Both the position numbers and the translations under genes were made by a program. Below, piece by piece: positions 44,405 through 53,542 of a stretch of DNA of 64,000 nucleotides. Source of the DNA: Fibrobacter sp. UWR2 (GTDB lineage Bacteria; Fibrobacterota; Fibrobacteria; Fibrobacterales; Fibrobacteraceae); NCBI RefSeq assembly GCF_002210285.1, contig NZ_MWQE01000005.1, forward strand, positions 62,001-126,000. Direction: 5' to 3'. The notes beneath the pieces are model-generated. The model was not told the DNA's origin, made no database searches, and saw nothing but the letters and a program-made list of their open reading frames with translations. Position 1 is the stretch's first letter; the number at the start of each line of letters is the position of its first letter.

Positions 44405-45007
44405 ATGGCAGAAGACTTGCAATACCTTATGGAACGCATCCAGAAAGATGCTGTCGATAAAGCAGAAAACGAGGCGGCGGCTATCATTGCCAAGGCCAAG
44501 GAAAAGGCGGCCGATATCGTGAAGGCTGCCGAGGCCGAAGCGTCCGCCCGTCTGGAAAAGGCCGACAAGGACGCCGAAGCGTTCACGGAACGCAGCGAAC
44601 GCACCCTTGAACAGTCCGCCCGCGACCTCCTGCTTTCGGTAGGCAAGAATCTCGAAAAGATGATTATGGACCTGCTTAACCTCCAGGTGGAAAAGTCCCT
44701 GGACGAATCTACGGTCAAGGCCATGCTCTTGGCAGTCGCCAAGTCCTACAATTCCGACATCGAGGTGGATTTCTCCGATGCCGATGCCCGTAAGCTCAGC
44801 TCCTTTGTGATGGGCGAGTTTGCCAAGCAGCTTTCCGCCGGCGTGAAGGTCGAAAGCGACAAGGGTGTCAAGTTCGGCTTCCGCATCAAGCTCGATGGCG
44901 GCAAGGTCACCCACGAATTTACAGAAGCTGCAATGGCCGACGCTCTTTCGGCCCTGCTCCGTCCGCAACTTTCCCGCGTTGTAAACGCCGCTGCCCAGGC
45001 CAAGTAG
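44405..45007 (+). CDS. atpE: V-type ATPase subunit E
   Basis: A 200-residue stalk subunit: a long Ala/Glu/Lys coiled coil (residues 1-95) and a globular C-terminal domain. It is the usual first gene of bacterial V-ATPase operons. ATG 44405 is chosen over 44393 because GGAGAT (44395-44400) then serves as ribosome binding site. Confidence 0.88.
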   Translation: MAEDLQYLMERIQKDAVDKAENEAAAIIAKAKEKAADIVKAAEAEASARLEKADKDAEAFTERSERTLEQSARDLLLSVGKNLEKMIMDLLNLQVEKSLDESTVKAMLLAVAKSYNSDIEVDFSDADARKLSSFVMGEFAKQLSAGVKVESDKGVKFGFRIKLDGGKVTHEFTEAAMADALSALLRPQLSRVVNAAAQAK

Positions 45008-45014
45008 GATCGCG

Positions 45015-45572
45015 ATGAGCTCTCCTTCTTACCTGATGGCGTCTCTTCCGATGCTCGAGATGGGCGACGTTCCGCCCCTCACCATGGAAGAGTTCCGTCA
45101 CCGCTGCATTGGCGTGCTGTCCGAGCCGGAGCTTCTGGCCCTGGACGCCGTTCTCGACGACGGTGAATGCGAAGAATGTGACGACGAGTTCGTTCGTGCC
45201 TACAAGGCCCACGAAATTCAGATGAAGAACGTCTCGGGCAGGCTCCGCGCGGCTGCGTGGGGCCCGGATGTCCGTTTTACGGACAAGTCCTTCCCGGGCT
45301 ACGATGTCACTTTCGCGAAGATGATTCAGGACGCGTTTGCCAAGTCGAATCCTATGGAAAAAGAGCAGGATATCGACAAGGCCCGTTTCTGGCTTGTGGA
45401 CTGCCTCGCCGGTGTAGGCGAGGGGACTGTCAAGCATGTTTACGCATATGCGATCAAGCTGAAAATTTGTGAACGCTGGGCCCGCCTGACTGAAGAAGCC
45501 GGCGACAGCGCTGTTTTGAATGTTATTAATGCAAACGACCCTGCATACGCCTCTACGGCGGAGCAGGAATGA
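45015..45572 (+). CDS. V-ATPase operon DUF2764 protein
   Basis: A 185-residue protein opening SPSYLMASLPMLEMGD, typical of DUF2764. This family sits between subunits E and A in operons of Chlamydiae, spirochaetes and Bacteroidota and is thought to stand in for subunit C, the link between stalk and rotor. It contains a Cys/Asp cluster DDGECEECDDEF. Stop overlaps an in-frame ATG of the next frame. Confidence 0.82.
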   Translation: MSSPSYLMASLPMLEMGDVPPLTMEEFRHRCIGVLSEPELLALDAVLDDGECEECDDEFVRAYKAHEIQMKNVSGRLRAAAWGPDVRFTDKSFPGYDVTFAKMIQDAFAKSNPMEKEQDIDKARFWLVDCLAGVGEGTVKHVYAYAIKLKICERWARLTEEAGDSAVLNVINANDPAYASTAEQE

Positions 45573-45589
45573 CCGGAGGTCCATTTTCA

Positions 45590-47347
45590 ATGGCTAGTAT
45601 CGGAAAAATCATCGGCGTGAACGGAAACTTGATACGCGTCAAGTTCGAAACCGCCGTGTCCCAGAACGAAGTGGCGTATGCCAAGCTTACCCAGAAAAAC
45701 AAGGACGGCAAGTCCGAAGTTATCCCCCTCAAGAGCGAAGTCATCCGTATCCGCGGTGACTACGCCGAACTCCAGGTGTTCGAAGACACCACGGGGCTCA
45801 AGACGGGTGACGAGGTGGAATTCACCGGCGAACTTTTGTCCGTAGAACTTGGCCCCGGCCTCTTGACTCAGGTCTTTGACGGTCTGCAGAACCCGCTCCC
45901 GAAGCTTGCCGAAGAATGCGGCTTCTTCCTGCAGCGTGGTAAGTATTTGAAGGCGCTCCCCCGCGACAAGAAGTGGGCATTTACCCCGGTCGCGAAGGTG
46001 GGCGATGTGGTGGTCGCGGGCGATACGCTCGGCACCGTGCCCGAAGGCGTGTTTACGCACCGCATTATGGTGCCGTTCCGCCTGCTCGGCAAGTGGACTG
46101 TGGAATCGGTCTCTGCCGCTGGCGAACATGTGGTTGAAGATGTGGTCGCCAAGCTCAAGAACGACAAGGGCGAAACCCAGGACGTGACCATGGTGCAGAC
46201 CTGGCCGGTGAAGATGCCGATCAAGGCCTTCGAAGAACGCCTCCGTCCGAGCAAGCCTCTGACCATGCAGCAGAGAATTATAGATACGTTCTTCCCCGTG
46301 ATGCAGGGCGGTACGTTCTGTACGCCGGGCCCGTTCGGTGCCGGTAAGACCGTGCTCCAGCAGCTCATGAGCCGCTACGCCGACGTGGATATCGTGATCT
46401 TGGCCGCTTGCGGTGAACGTGCAGGTGAAGTGGTGGAAACCCTCCGCGAATTCCCTGAACTGATTGACCCGCGTACCGGCAAGTCCCTCATGGAACGTAC
46501 GCTGATTATTTGTAACACGTCTTCGATGCCGGTGGCTGCTCGTGAAGCTTCCGTGTACACGGGTGTGACCCTCGCTGAATACTACCGTCAGATGGGCCTG
46601 AACGTGCTCTTGCTCGCTGACTCTACTTCTCGTTGGGCTCAGGCTCTGCGTGAAATGAGCGGCCGCTTGGAAGAAATCCCCGGTGAAGAAGCCTTCCCGG
46701 CCTACCTCGAATCTGTGATCGCCGCCTTCTATGAACGCGGTGGTGTGGTTCGCCTGAAGGATGGTTCTACTGGTTCCGTGACGATTTGCGGATCTGTTTC
46801 TCCGGCAGGTGGTAACTTCGAAGAACCCGTGACCCAGGCTACCTTGAAGGTGGTGGGCGCATTCCTCGGCCTTTCCCGTGAACGTTCTGACCAACGCCGC
46901 TTCCCGGCTATTCACCCGCTGGATTCCTGGTCCAAGTACGAGGGCATCATCGATTCCAAGAAGGTGGCTGAAGCCCGTAGCATTCTTGCGAACGGTGTGG
47001 ACGTGAACAACATGATGAAGGTGGTGGGTGAAGAAGGTACCTCCATCGATGACTTTGTGATTTACTTGAAGTCTGAATACCTGGATGCAGTTTATCTGCA
47101 GCAGGACGCCTACAACGAAATCGACGCCGCTTGCTCTGCCGAACGCCAGAAGTACGTGTTCGACAAGGTTTACACCATCCTCAAGACCCCGATGAAGTTT
47201 AGCGAGAAGGACGTCGCCCGTACGTTCTTCCTTAAGCTCACTCAGTCGACGAAGGACTGGAACCGCGTCAAGTTCGATTCCCAGGAATTCAAGGACCTTG
47301 AACAAAGTATTTTCGCTTCCGTGAAGGAGGTTTCCGCTAATGCATAA
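45590..47347 (+). CDS. atpA: V-type ATPase catalytic subunit A
   Basis: A 585-residue catalytic subunit with P-loop GPFGAGKT (residues 247-254), the catalytic Glu in CGERAGEV and [13 protein letters not shown]. The 'non-homologous' insert between the N-terminal barrel and the P-loop confirms the V type. ATG 45590 (GGAGGT at 45574-45579) is preferred to ATG 45569, which overlaps the DUF2764 stop. Confidence 0.96.
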   Translation: MASIGKIIGVNGNLIRVKFETAVSQNEVAYAKLTQKNKDGKSEVIPLKSEVIRIRGDYAELQVFEDTTGLKTGDEVEFTGELLSVELGPGLLTQVFDGLQNPLPKLAEECGFFLQRGKYLKALPRDKKWAFTPVAKVGDVVVAGDTLGTVPEGVFTHRIMVPFRLLGKWTVESVSAAGEHVVEDVVAKLKNDKGETQDVTMVQTWPVKMPIKAFEERLRPSKPLTMQQRIIDTFFPVMQGGTFCTPGPFGAGKTVLQQLMSRYADVDIVILAACGERAGEVVETLREFPELIDPRTGKSLMERTLIICNTSSMPVAAREASVYTGVTLAEYYRQMGLNVLLLADSTSRWAQALREMSGRLEEIPGEEAFPAYLESVIAAFYERGGVVRLKDGSTGSVTICGSVSPAGGNFEEPVTQATLKVVGAFLGLSRERSDQRRFPAIHPLDSWSKYEGIIDSKKVAEARSILANGVDVNNMMKVVGEEGTSIDDFVIYLKSEYLDAVYLQQDAYNEIDAACSAERQKYVFDKVYTILKTPMKFSEKDVARTFFLKLTQSTKDWNRVKFDSQEFKDLEQSIFASVKEVSANA

Positions 47348-48641
47348 TGTGGCATACCATCGTATTGAACGCATCGCCGGTTCCGTGATTACGCTCCGTG
47401 CCGAAGGTGTTGCAAATCAGGAACTTGCCCAGGTGACAAGTTCGTTCGGAACATCCCTTGCCCGCGTGATCCGTATTGACGGCGACATGGTGGACTTGCA
47501 GGTGTTCGCAGGTGCCCGCGGTATTTCCACCGACTCCGAAGTGCGTTTCCTCGGTGAACCGATGAAGGTCCCGTACAGCGAAGCCTTGCTCGGCCGCGTG
47601 TTTAACGGTGCCGGCAAGCCTCGCGACAACGGTCCCGAAGTGGACGGCGAACGCATTACTATCGGCGGCCCTTCCGTGAACCCCGCAAAGCGTATCATCC
47701 CGAAGACGATGGTGCGTACGGGTATCCCGATGATCGACGTGTTCAACACGCTCGTGGTTTCGCAGAAGCTCCCGATTTTCTCTATCGCCGGTGAACCCTA
47801 CAACGAACTCTTGGCCCGTATCGCATTGCAGGCCGAAGTGGACGTGATTATCCTCGGCGGCATGGGCCTCAAGCACGATGACTACCTGTACTTGAAGGAC
47901 TTCCTCGAAAAGAACGGTGCCTTGAGCCGTACGGTGATGTTCATGCACACCGCCTCTGACCCGATCGTGGAATGCTTGCTCGTGCCGGATGCTTCCCTTG
48001 CCGTGGCTGAAAAGTTCGCTACCGAAGGCAAGAACGTGCTCGTGCTCCTCACCGACATGACGAACTTTGCAGACGCCATGAAGGAAATCGCCATTACGAT
48101 GGAACAGATTCCGTCGAACCGTGGTTATCCTGGCGACCTTTACTCTCAGCTTGCCAGCCGTTACGAAAAGGCCGTGGACTTCGAAGGTTCGGGCTCCATC
48201 ACTATCCTTGCCGTTACGACCATGCCTGGCGACGACGTGACCCACCCGGTTCCGGACAACACCGGTTACATTACCGAAGGTCAGTTCTACCTGCGTAAGG
48301 GCCGTATCGAACCGTTCGGTTCTCTGTCTCGTTTGAAACAGCAGGTGAACGGCAAGACCCGTAGCGACCACCGCACCATCATGAACACCATGATCCAGTT
48401 GTACGCAAGCTACAAGGAAACTTTGGAAAAGCAGTCCATGGGCTTCAACATGAGTAACTGGGACCAGAAACTGTTGAAGTACGGTGTGCGCTTTGAAAAG
48501 GAAATGATGGACCTTTCCGTCAACATTCCGCTGGAAAAGGCTTTGGACCTTGGCTGGGAAATCCTTGCCGACTGTTTCGCACCCGAAGAAACGGGTATTC
48601 CGACCAAGATGATCAACGAATATTGGCCCAAGAAGGGGTAA
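47340..48641 (+). CDS. atpB: V-type ATPase regulatory subunit B
   Basis: A 433-residue non-catalytic subunit. No P-loop; [31 protein letters not shown] and [31 protein letters not shown] are B-subunit signatures. Starts inside the atpA end (8-base overlap). Confidence 0.95.
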   Translation: MHNVAYHRIERIAGSVITLRAEGVANQELAQVTSSFGTSLARVIRIDGDMVDLQVFAGARGISTDSEVRFLGEPMKVPYSEALLGRVFNGAGKPRDNGPEVDGERITIGGPSVNPAKRIIPKTMVRTGIPMIDVFNTLVVSQKLPIFSIAGEPYNELLARIALQAEVDVIILGGMGLKHDDYLYLKDFLEKNGALSRTVMFMHTASDPIVECLLVPDASLAVAEKFATEGKNVLVLLTDMTNFADAMKEIAITMEQIPSNRGYPGDLYSQLASRYEKAVDFEGSGSITILAVTTMPGDDVTHPVPDNTGYITEGQFYLRKGRIEPFGSLSRLKQQVNGKTRSDHRTIMNTMIQLYASYKETLEKQSMGFNMSNWDQKLLKYGVRFEKEMMDLSVNIPLEKALDLGWEILADCFAPEETGIPTKMINEYWPKKG

Positions 48642-48642
48642 T

Positions 48643-49275
48643 ATGGCGAAGGTCAAGTTAACTAAAAACGCCCTCAAGGCGGAACGCGACGCATTGAAGC
48701 GCTTCCAGCGCTATCTGCCGACGTTGCTGTTGAAAAAGCAGCAGCTGCAGATGGAAATGCGCACGCTCCAGGAGAGGGTGATGGCAAAGCGAGAAGAGGA
48801 GGACAAGCTCCGCAAGAGCATGGCTTCCTGGATTTCGCTGTTTGCCGAACCCATCGAATGGTCAAAGTACCTGTCGGTGAAGGAAGTGCGCCAGGGCGAA
48901 GGTAACATCGCCGGTGTGAAGATTCCGACATACGACGGGGTAGACTTTAATATCGCCATTCCGGATTTCTTCACCACGCCCGTGTGGCTGGACGACGGTA
49001 TCAGAAGCCTTCAGGGCCTGATCTCGCTGCGTCTGGAACGCCGCGTGCTCGAGCGTCAGTACGAACTCCTCTCGAAGGAACTGCGTACCACGAGCCAGCG
49101 CGTGAACCTGTTCGAAAAGGTGAAGATTCCCGAGGCGAAGGAAAATATCCGCGTCATCAACATCTTCCTGGGCGACCAGCAGACCAGTGGCGTTGCCCGC
49201 AGCAAGCTTGCTAAGGGTAAGGCTACCGCTCGTACCGCTGCTCAGGATGCACTCGCGAAGGAGGCCGCCGCATGA
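48643..49275 (+). CDS. atpD: V-type ATPase subunit D
   Basis: A 210-residue central rotor shaft subunit: an N-terminal helix beginning VKLTKNALKAERDALKRFQRYLPTLLLKKQQLQ and a long C-terminal helix (VNLFEKVKIPEAKENIRVI), the antiparallel coiled coil of D. One base after atpB; overlaps atpI by 4. Confidence 0.92.
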   Translation: MAKVKLTKNALKAERDALKRFQRYLPTLLLKKQQLQMEMRTLQERVMAKREEEDKLRKSMASWISLFAEPIEWSKYLSVKEVRQGEGNIAGVKIPTYDGVDFNIAIPDFFTTPVWLDDGIRSLQGLISLRLERRVLERQYELLSKELRTTSQRVNLFEKVKIPEAKENIRVINIFLGDQQTSGVARSKLAKGKATARTAAQDALAKEAAA

Positions 49276-51200
49276 TTACTCCTATGAAGAAAGTGACGGT
49301 GCTGACGGTTGCAAGTGCAGTTGAAGAGACGCTCCAGGCGCTCCGTACGCTTGAAATTTTGCACCTCACGCCTTTGCAGGCGGCAGCAGGCGCCAAGCTG
49401 AACAAGGCCCGCGGCGAAATGAACCGCGTGCAGAAGGCCTTGGAAGTGGTGCCCGAGAAGGCCCCGAAGGGTGTGACTCCCGTGAAGGATGCCGCTCCGG
49501 CAGCAAGCCTTATCGAAGAAATCCAGAACCTGGTTGCCGAAAGCAAGCAGGCGGAAATCGACAAGGAACAGGCTGAAGAGGAACTCACCAAACTTTCCAT
49601 GTTCAAGAACCTGGACCCCACAACGGCAGCTGCCTTGCAGGCGAAGGGTATCTATGTAAAACTGTACCAGCTCCATGACGGTAAAATCCCGTTCGAACTC
49701 GATGGCGAAGGTTCCATCGAAGAATTCGGCGAGGATGAAAACGGTAGGTATGTGGCTGTCGTGAGCAGGGGAGAAGCCCCTGTCGCCGTGAAGGGTAACT
49801 TCACCGAACTCACGATGCCGCAGAAGTCGCTTGCCGAATACCGTGAAATGGAAGCGAAAGCCAAGGAAACGCTTGCCCGCGTTGAAAAACGCCTGGGTGA
49901 ACTTTCGGGCGTCAGGGAATCTATCGAAGACAAGCTCCTCGAAGTGGGTGACGACTACCGCATGGTCGAAGCCGAAGCCTCGATGGTGGGCGACAAGAAC
50001 GTCGCCGCCGTGCAGGGCTTCTGCCCCGCACCGCGCGTGGGCGAACTCGAAAAGGCCGCCCGCGAGCACGGCTGGGGCCTCCTGGTGGACGACCCAGCCG
50101 ACGGCGACGATATCCCGACGCTGTTGACCTACAGCAAGCTCAGCCGTCCCATGCAGTTCCTGTACGACATCATCGGCATTTCGCCGGGGTACAAGGAAGT
50201 GGACGTGTCGGCCGTGTTCCTTTGCTTCTTCAGCATCTTCTTTGCGATGATTGTGGGGGATACCGCTTACGGGTTGCTCTTCCTCGGTCTGGCGCTCTTT
50301 GCACGCAAGAAAATGCCGAAAGCGAACCCTGCTGGTTTCCACTTTATCTACCTCATGAGCATCGCCACCATCGTGTGGGGTGTCATCAACGCAAGCTTCC
50401 TTGGACTTTCTCCGGCGCTTGCGGGGTGGACGTATTACTTGGACATCACCAACTACGGCTGGTTGCCTGAACCGCTGAAGAACGCGATGCTCTGGATTCG
50501 CACCAGTGCACCGACTGACCCTGCGAAGTTCGAAGCCTACAAGGCCTTCGCCCAGTCGATCACGATTCTGCCCGAAAGCTTCGTGCCCAAGGCGGCGGGT
50601 GCCTCCCAGATGCAGCATATCCAGCTGTTCTGCTTCTGCATCGCCGTGGTCCATCTGAGTATTGCCCATATTTGGAACGTGTGCGTGCGCATCAAGCGCA
50701 AGGATTCCACGTTCATGGCGCAGGTGGGCTGGCTTATCGGCTGCTGGGTGATGTTCTTCCTGGCCTGCCAGATGGTGCTCGGTATCGATATGCCGAAGTT
50801 CGTCATCCCGATGTTCATCGTGGAAGCGGTGCTTCTGGTGCTCTTTACCGTGCCGCCCAAGAGGCTCAAGCAAGACTTCATCAGCATCCCTATGCTGGTG
50901 CTGGACGTGGTGAACAGCTTTACCGACGTGATCAGTTACATCCGTCTGTTTGCCGTGGGCATGTCCGGTGCGGCCATCGCCGAGGCGTTCAACGACATGC
51001 TCTCGCCGCTGTTCGGCTCTGCTGTCGGTATCGCCGGTGCGGCCTTCCTGTTGCTCTTTGTGCATGGCCTGAACATCGCGCTTGCGGTCATGGGCGTCGC
51101 CGTCCACGCCGTACGTCTTAACACACTCGAATTTTCAAATGGACTTGGCCAGGAATGGAGCGGATTCGCCTTCGCGCCCTTCGCCAAGCAGAAAAATTAA
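49272..51200 (+). CDS. atpI: V-type ATPase subunit I (a subunit)
   Basis: A 642-residue stator subunit: cytoplasmic N-terminal half with coiled coils, then about seven membrane helices from residue 315. The conserved Arg that faces the rotor carboxylate is in SYIRLFAVGMSGAAIA. GDTAYGLLFL and HGLNIALAVMGVAVHAVRLNTLEF are family hallmarks. Confidence 0.94.
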   Translation: MITPMKKVTVLTVASAVEETLQALRTLEILHLTPLQAAAGAKLNKARGEMNRVQKALEVVPEKAPKGVTPVKDAAPAASLIEEIQNLVAESKQAEIDKEQAEEELTKLSMFKNLDPTTAAALQAKGIYVKLYQLHDGKIPFELDGEGSIEEFGEDENGRYVAVVSRGEAPVAVKGNFTELTMPQKSLAEYREMEAKAKETLARVEKRLGELSGVRESIEDKLLEVGDDYRMVEAEASMVGDKNVAAVQGFCPAPRVGELEKAAREHGWGLLVDDPADGDDIPTLLTYSKLSRPMQFLYDIIGISPGYKEVDVSAVFLCFFSIFFAMIVGDTAYGLLFLGLALFARKKMPKANPAGFHFIYLMSIATIVWGVINASFLGLSPALAGWTYYLDITNYGWLPEPLKNAMLWIRTSAPTDPAKFEAYKAFAQSITILPESFVPKAAGASQMQHIQLFCFCIAVVHLSIAHIWNVCVRIKRKDSTFMAQVGWLIGCWVMFFLACQMVLGIDMPKFVIPMFIVEAVLLVLFTVPPKRLKQDFISIPMLVLDVVNSFTDVISYIRLFAVGMSGAAIAEAFNDMLSPLFGSAVGIAGAAFLLLFVHGLNIALAVMGVAVHAVRLNTLEFSNGLGQEWSGFAFAPFAKQKN

Positions 51201-51239
51201 ACCAAGGGATAATTCCCGCTACTTAATGAGGAAAAAACA

Positions 51240-51695
51240 ATGGAACCGAATACAATGGTGACTCTCGCTAAAATGGGTGCTGCAGCTGCGCTTGGCATTG
51301 CGGCTATGGGCTCTGCCCTTGGTTGCGGAACGGCCGGTATGTCCGCCATCACGATGTGGAAGAAGGCTTATGCCCAGGGCAAGTCTGCTCTCTTCACACT
51401 CCTGGTGTTCGTGGGTGCCCCGATTTCTCAGACGATTTACGGCATGTTGCTCATGAACTTCATCCTGAGCAAGGCTGCTGAATCCGGCTTTACCAACTGG
51501 GGCGGCTGCCTCGGCGCCGGTATCTTCGGCGGGCTTGGCATGATGGCTTCTGCCTGGTACCAGGGCAAGTCCGCTGCTGTGGCTTGCGACGCTCTCGGTG
51601 AAACCGGCAAGGGCATGGTGAACTACCTGATGGTGCTCGGTATCGTGGAAACCGTGGCCCTGTTCGTTCTCGTGTTCTCCATGATGGTGCTTTAA
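51240..51695 (+). CDS. atpK: V-type ATPase rotor subunit K, copy 1
   Basis: A 151-residue proteolipid of four helices (two fused hairpins). The ion-binding Glu is E137 in GIVETVALF; helix 2 carries Q64 in PISQTIYG instead of a carboxylate. Compared with the Na+-binding Enterococcus NtpK (T64, Q65, Q110, E139), this copy has S63, Q64, Q108, E137, so a Na+ site could form. AATGAGGA precedes the start. Confidence 0.92.
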   Translation: MEPNTMVTLAKMGAAAALGIAAMGSALGCGTAGMSAITMWKKAYAQGKSALFTLLVFVGAPISQTIYGMLLMNFILSKAAESGFTNWGGCLGAGIFGGLGMMASAWYQGKSAAVACDALGETGKGMVNYLMVLGIVETVALFVLVFSMMVL

Positions 51696-51713
51696 TCCAG
51701 CGAGGTAACACGT

Positions 51714-52169
51714 ATGGATCAAGCTCAACTTTTAACGCTCGCGAAACTCGGCGCGGTGGCGGCCTTGGGCCTTGCCGCGGTGGGTTCTGCGCTGGGCTGC
51801 GGGACTGCCGGCATGGCGGCCATCGGGGCCTGGAAGAAGGCGTATCTCAAGGGTAAGAACGCGCTGTTTACGCTGCTCATCTTCGTGGGCGCGCCGATTG
51901 CGCAGACAATCTACGGCATGTTGCTGATGATGTACATCCTGAACAAGTCCCAGGCGGCTCCGGCCAACTGGGCGGCGTATCTCGGTGTCGGCATCTTCGG
52001 TGGCATCGGCATGATGGCATCTGCCTGGTACGTGGGCAAGTCCGCTGCGGACGCCTGCAACGCCCTCGGCGAAACCGGCAAGGGCCTGGTGAACTACCTG
52101 ATGGTGCTTGGCGTCGGCGAAACCGTCGCGCTGTTCGTCATGGTGTTCTCCATGATGCTGGTATCGTAG
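51714..52169 (+). CDS. V-type ATPase rotor subunit K, copy 2
   Basis: A 151-residue paralogue of copy 1, 18 bp downstream and clearly a tandem duplicate. The Glu (E136, GVGETVALF) and Q64 are kept, but the positions equal to NtpK T64 and Q110 are A63 and V107. It therefore lacks two side-chain Na+ ligands present in copy 1. A mixed ring or alternative ring is possible. Ends the operon. Confidence 0.9.
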   Translation: MDQAQLLTLAKLGAVAALGLAAVGSALGCGTAGMAAIGAWKKAYLKGKNALFTLLIFVGAPIAQTIYGMLLMMYILNKSQAAPANWAAYLGVGIFGGIGMMASAWYVGKSAADACNALGETGKGLVNYLMVLGVGETVALFVMVFSMMLVS

Positions 52170-52177
52170 GACGCTTT

Positions 52178-52204
52178 GTCATCCCCGCGCAGGCGGGCAT
52201 CTCC
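52178..52204 (+). repeat. dispersed palindromic repeat after the V-ATPase operon
   Basis: GTCATCCCCGC-gcag-GCGGGCATCTCC, same family as 22486; one arm mismatch. Confidence 0.7.
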
Positions 52205-52216
52205 TTTTCAAGAATA

Positions 52217-52246
52217 GCGGGGCATTGCCCCGCACCCTTTTTTTTA
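52217..52246 (+). terminator. V-ATPase operon terminator
   Basis: GCGGGGC (52217-52223) / GCCCCGC (52227-52233), loop ATT, followed by a run of nine or so T. Confidence 0.85.
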
Positions 52247-52280
52247 TAATTGGACTGCGAAAAACAATTAGGATTAGACC

Positions 52281-52496
52281 ATGGTTCAGGAATCTTTTGA
52301 ATTTGTCGTGTATATGATTCACGCTTGCGCAAACAAGTGGAATCGTTTGCCGTCTTTTGTGTATCGAAAGCTGGCTGAATCAGGCTGTATTCAGAAATTC
52401 CTTGTTCCCAATTACGAAATTTTGCATACGCAGAGCACTGATTTCGTCGTCAGCGATATTGAAGAATATCTGAACGTCCGTAAGGTGGCCATATGA
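52281..52496 (+). CDS. DUF3791-like small protein, first gene of an ART-like module
   Basis: A 71-residue protein. The segment NYEILHTQSTDFVVSDIEEYL matches the DUF3791 end (Y-x-x-LHTQ-x-x-x-x-V-x-DI). DUF3791 genes commonly precede DUF3990 genes, suggesting a toxin-antitoxin-like partner. ATG overlaps: its stop TGA shares bases with the ATG of the next gene (ATGA). Confidence 0.7.
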   Translation: MVQESFEFVVYMIHACANKWNRLPSFVYRKLAESGCIQKFLVPNYEILHTQSTDFVVSDIEEYLNVRKVAI

Positions 52497-52978
52497 TCGT
52501 CTATCATGGTTCGAACGCTGTTGTTGACAAGCCGGATGTTGAGCATTCTTTTCGACCGCTTGATTTCGGAAAGGGATTCTATGTCACGACGGTGCGTGAA
52601 CAGGCTGTCCGTTGGGCGCACAGGAAAATCGATATTCTAAAGGATGGGAACCTGAAGCCGATATTGAATGTCTATGACATGGACGATGTCCCTGCCGCAC
52701 TCTCCGTTAAGACGTTCCCCGATGATTTAGAGGAATGGATTGATTTCGTGTGCAAATGCCGCGATGGTTCCTTGGAATATGCCCAATACGATGTAATTAT
52801 GGGCAAGGTCGCAAATGACAAGGTTTTCCGTGTTGTGGATATGTATCACTCCGGTATCTGGGATATGCCGCGGGCATTGAAGGAAATAAAGGCTTATCCG
52901 ACTTACGACCAGATCGCCTTTATCACGCAAAAGGCTATTGATGCGGTCCTGAAATACAAGGGTTGCGAAGAGGTGTAA
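52493..52978 (+). CDS. DUF3990-type ADP-ribosyltransferase-like protein
   Basis: A 161-residue protein. YHGS (H5), DFGKGFYVTT (residues 24-33, Y30), YDVIMGKVANDKVF (99-112) and DQIAFIT (139-145) are laid out like the DUF3990 family, which belongs to the ADP-ribosyltransferase clan; H5, Y30 and Q140 would be the triad-like residues. NAD-dependent modification of a target is inferred only. It is sandwiched between two 71-residue proteins with overlaps or a 1-bp gap, the layout of a toxin with regulators. Confidence 0.75.
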   Translation: MIVYHGSNAVVDKPDVEHSFRPLDFGKGFYVTTVREQAVRWAHRKIDILKDGNLKPILNVYDMDDVPAALSVKTFPDDLEEWIDFVCKCRDGSLEYAQYDVIMGKVANDKVFRVVDMYHSGIWDMPRALKEIKAYPTYDQIAFITQKAIDAVLKYKGCEEV

Positions 52979-52979
52979 A

Positions 52980-53195
52980 ATGGTAGACGAAGATGTTCTG
53001 GAAAAAGTCTATCAGGAACGCCTGGAAGAGCGCATTATTGCGCATCTTGCGCAGGTGAAGAACTGTTCGCTAGAACAGGCGATGGATATGTATTATAACA
53101 GCGAACTGGCTGACAAAATCCATCAAGGGAAAGATGGAATCCAGTATCTGGACTATAAGGTCTTGGTGCAGATACTTGTTGATATGGGTGGTTAA
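52980..53195 (+). CDS. Small acidic partner of the DUF3990 module
   Basis: A 71-residue, mostly helical, acidic protein (LEERIIAHLAQVKNCSLEQAM ... YYNSELADKIHQG). It begins 1 bp after the DUF3990 stop. It resembles small proteins that accompany DUF3990 genes in gut bacteria, but I cannot name the family. Its stop overlaps the end of a broken minus-strand gene. Confidence 0.65.
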   Translation: MVDEDVLEKVYQERLEERIIAHLAQVKNCSLEQAMDMYYNSELADKIHQGKDGIQYLDYKVLVQILVDMGG

Positions 53196-53542
53196 GCCAT
53201 CTTGGAGATAATCTCTGCGAATCCGTCATTGTCCGCCATGGCAATTTCGGAAAGAATGTCGGAAAAGGTGTCGGATAGCACGCTCGGGTACCTGAGCCCG
53301 GTAGAGTATAGGTTGAAAAGGCTGGCCGCGTAAGGAGCCTGCTTAGGCTAGACTTCGAGTTGAGTCAGTTTCCCGTTTTCCTGTTCCGCCTTGAATATGT
53401 CGTAGACATAGGGAGAACTTTCAAGGTAAAGTCCGGTTTCCAGGTCAACCAACTTGGCGAATGTTTCAGAAGCGTAGAACCTACGCATAGCCTTGAACTG
53501 TTGCGTTTTTACAAGAGTGTAAAAATGTATTATCGTTTCCAT
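53192..53542 (-). pseudogene. Small gene broken by an IS relic
   Basis: From ATG 53542 the minus strand encodes METIIHFYTLVKTQQFKAMR and on to KLTQLEV, stop TAG at 53348-53350. Beyond the relic (53275-53332), another frame encodes SDTFSDILSEIAMADNDGF through IISKMA, stop TAA 53192-53194. The two pieces probably belonged to one protein of about 90-100 residues. The intact IS lies directly before its start codon. Function unknown. Confidence 0.6.
53275..53332 (+). mobile_element. 58-bp relic of the IS3-family element's right end
   Basis: Identical to 54703-54760 except one base (C versus T). It encodes the last residues of the transposase (STLGYLSPVEYRLKRLAA). Similarity ends at GCGTA on the right, which marks the element's end. 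Confidence 0.88.

Noticed and set aside
45587-51107. Three long minus-strand open frames across the V-ATPase operon
   Set aside because: They lie opposite atpA, atpB and atpI, show no motifs and no ribosome binding sites.
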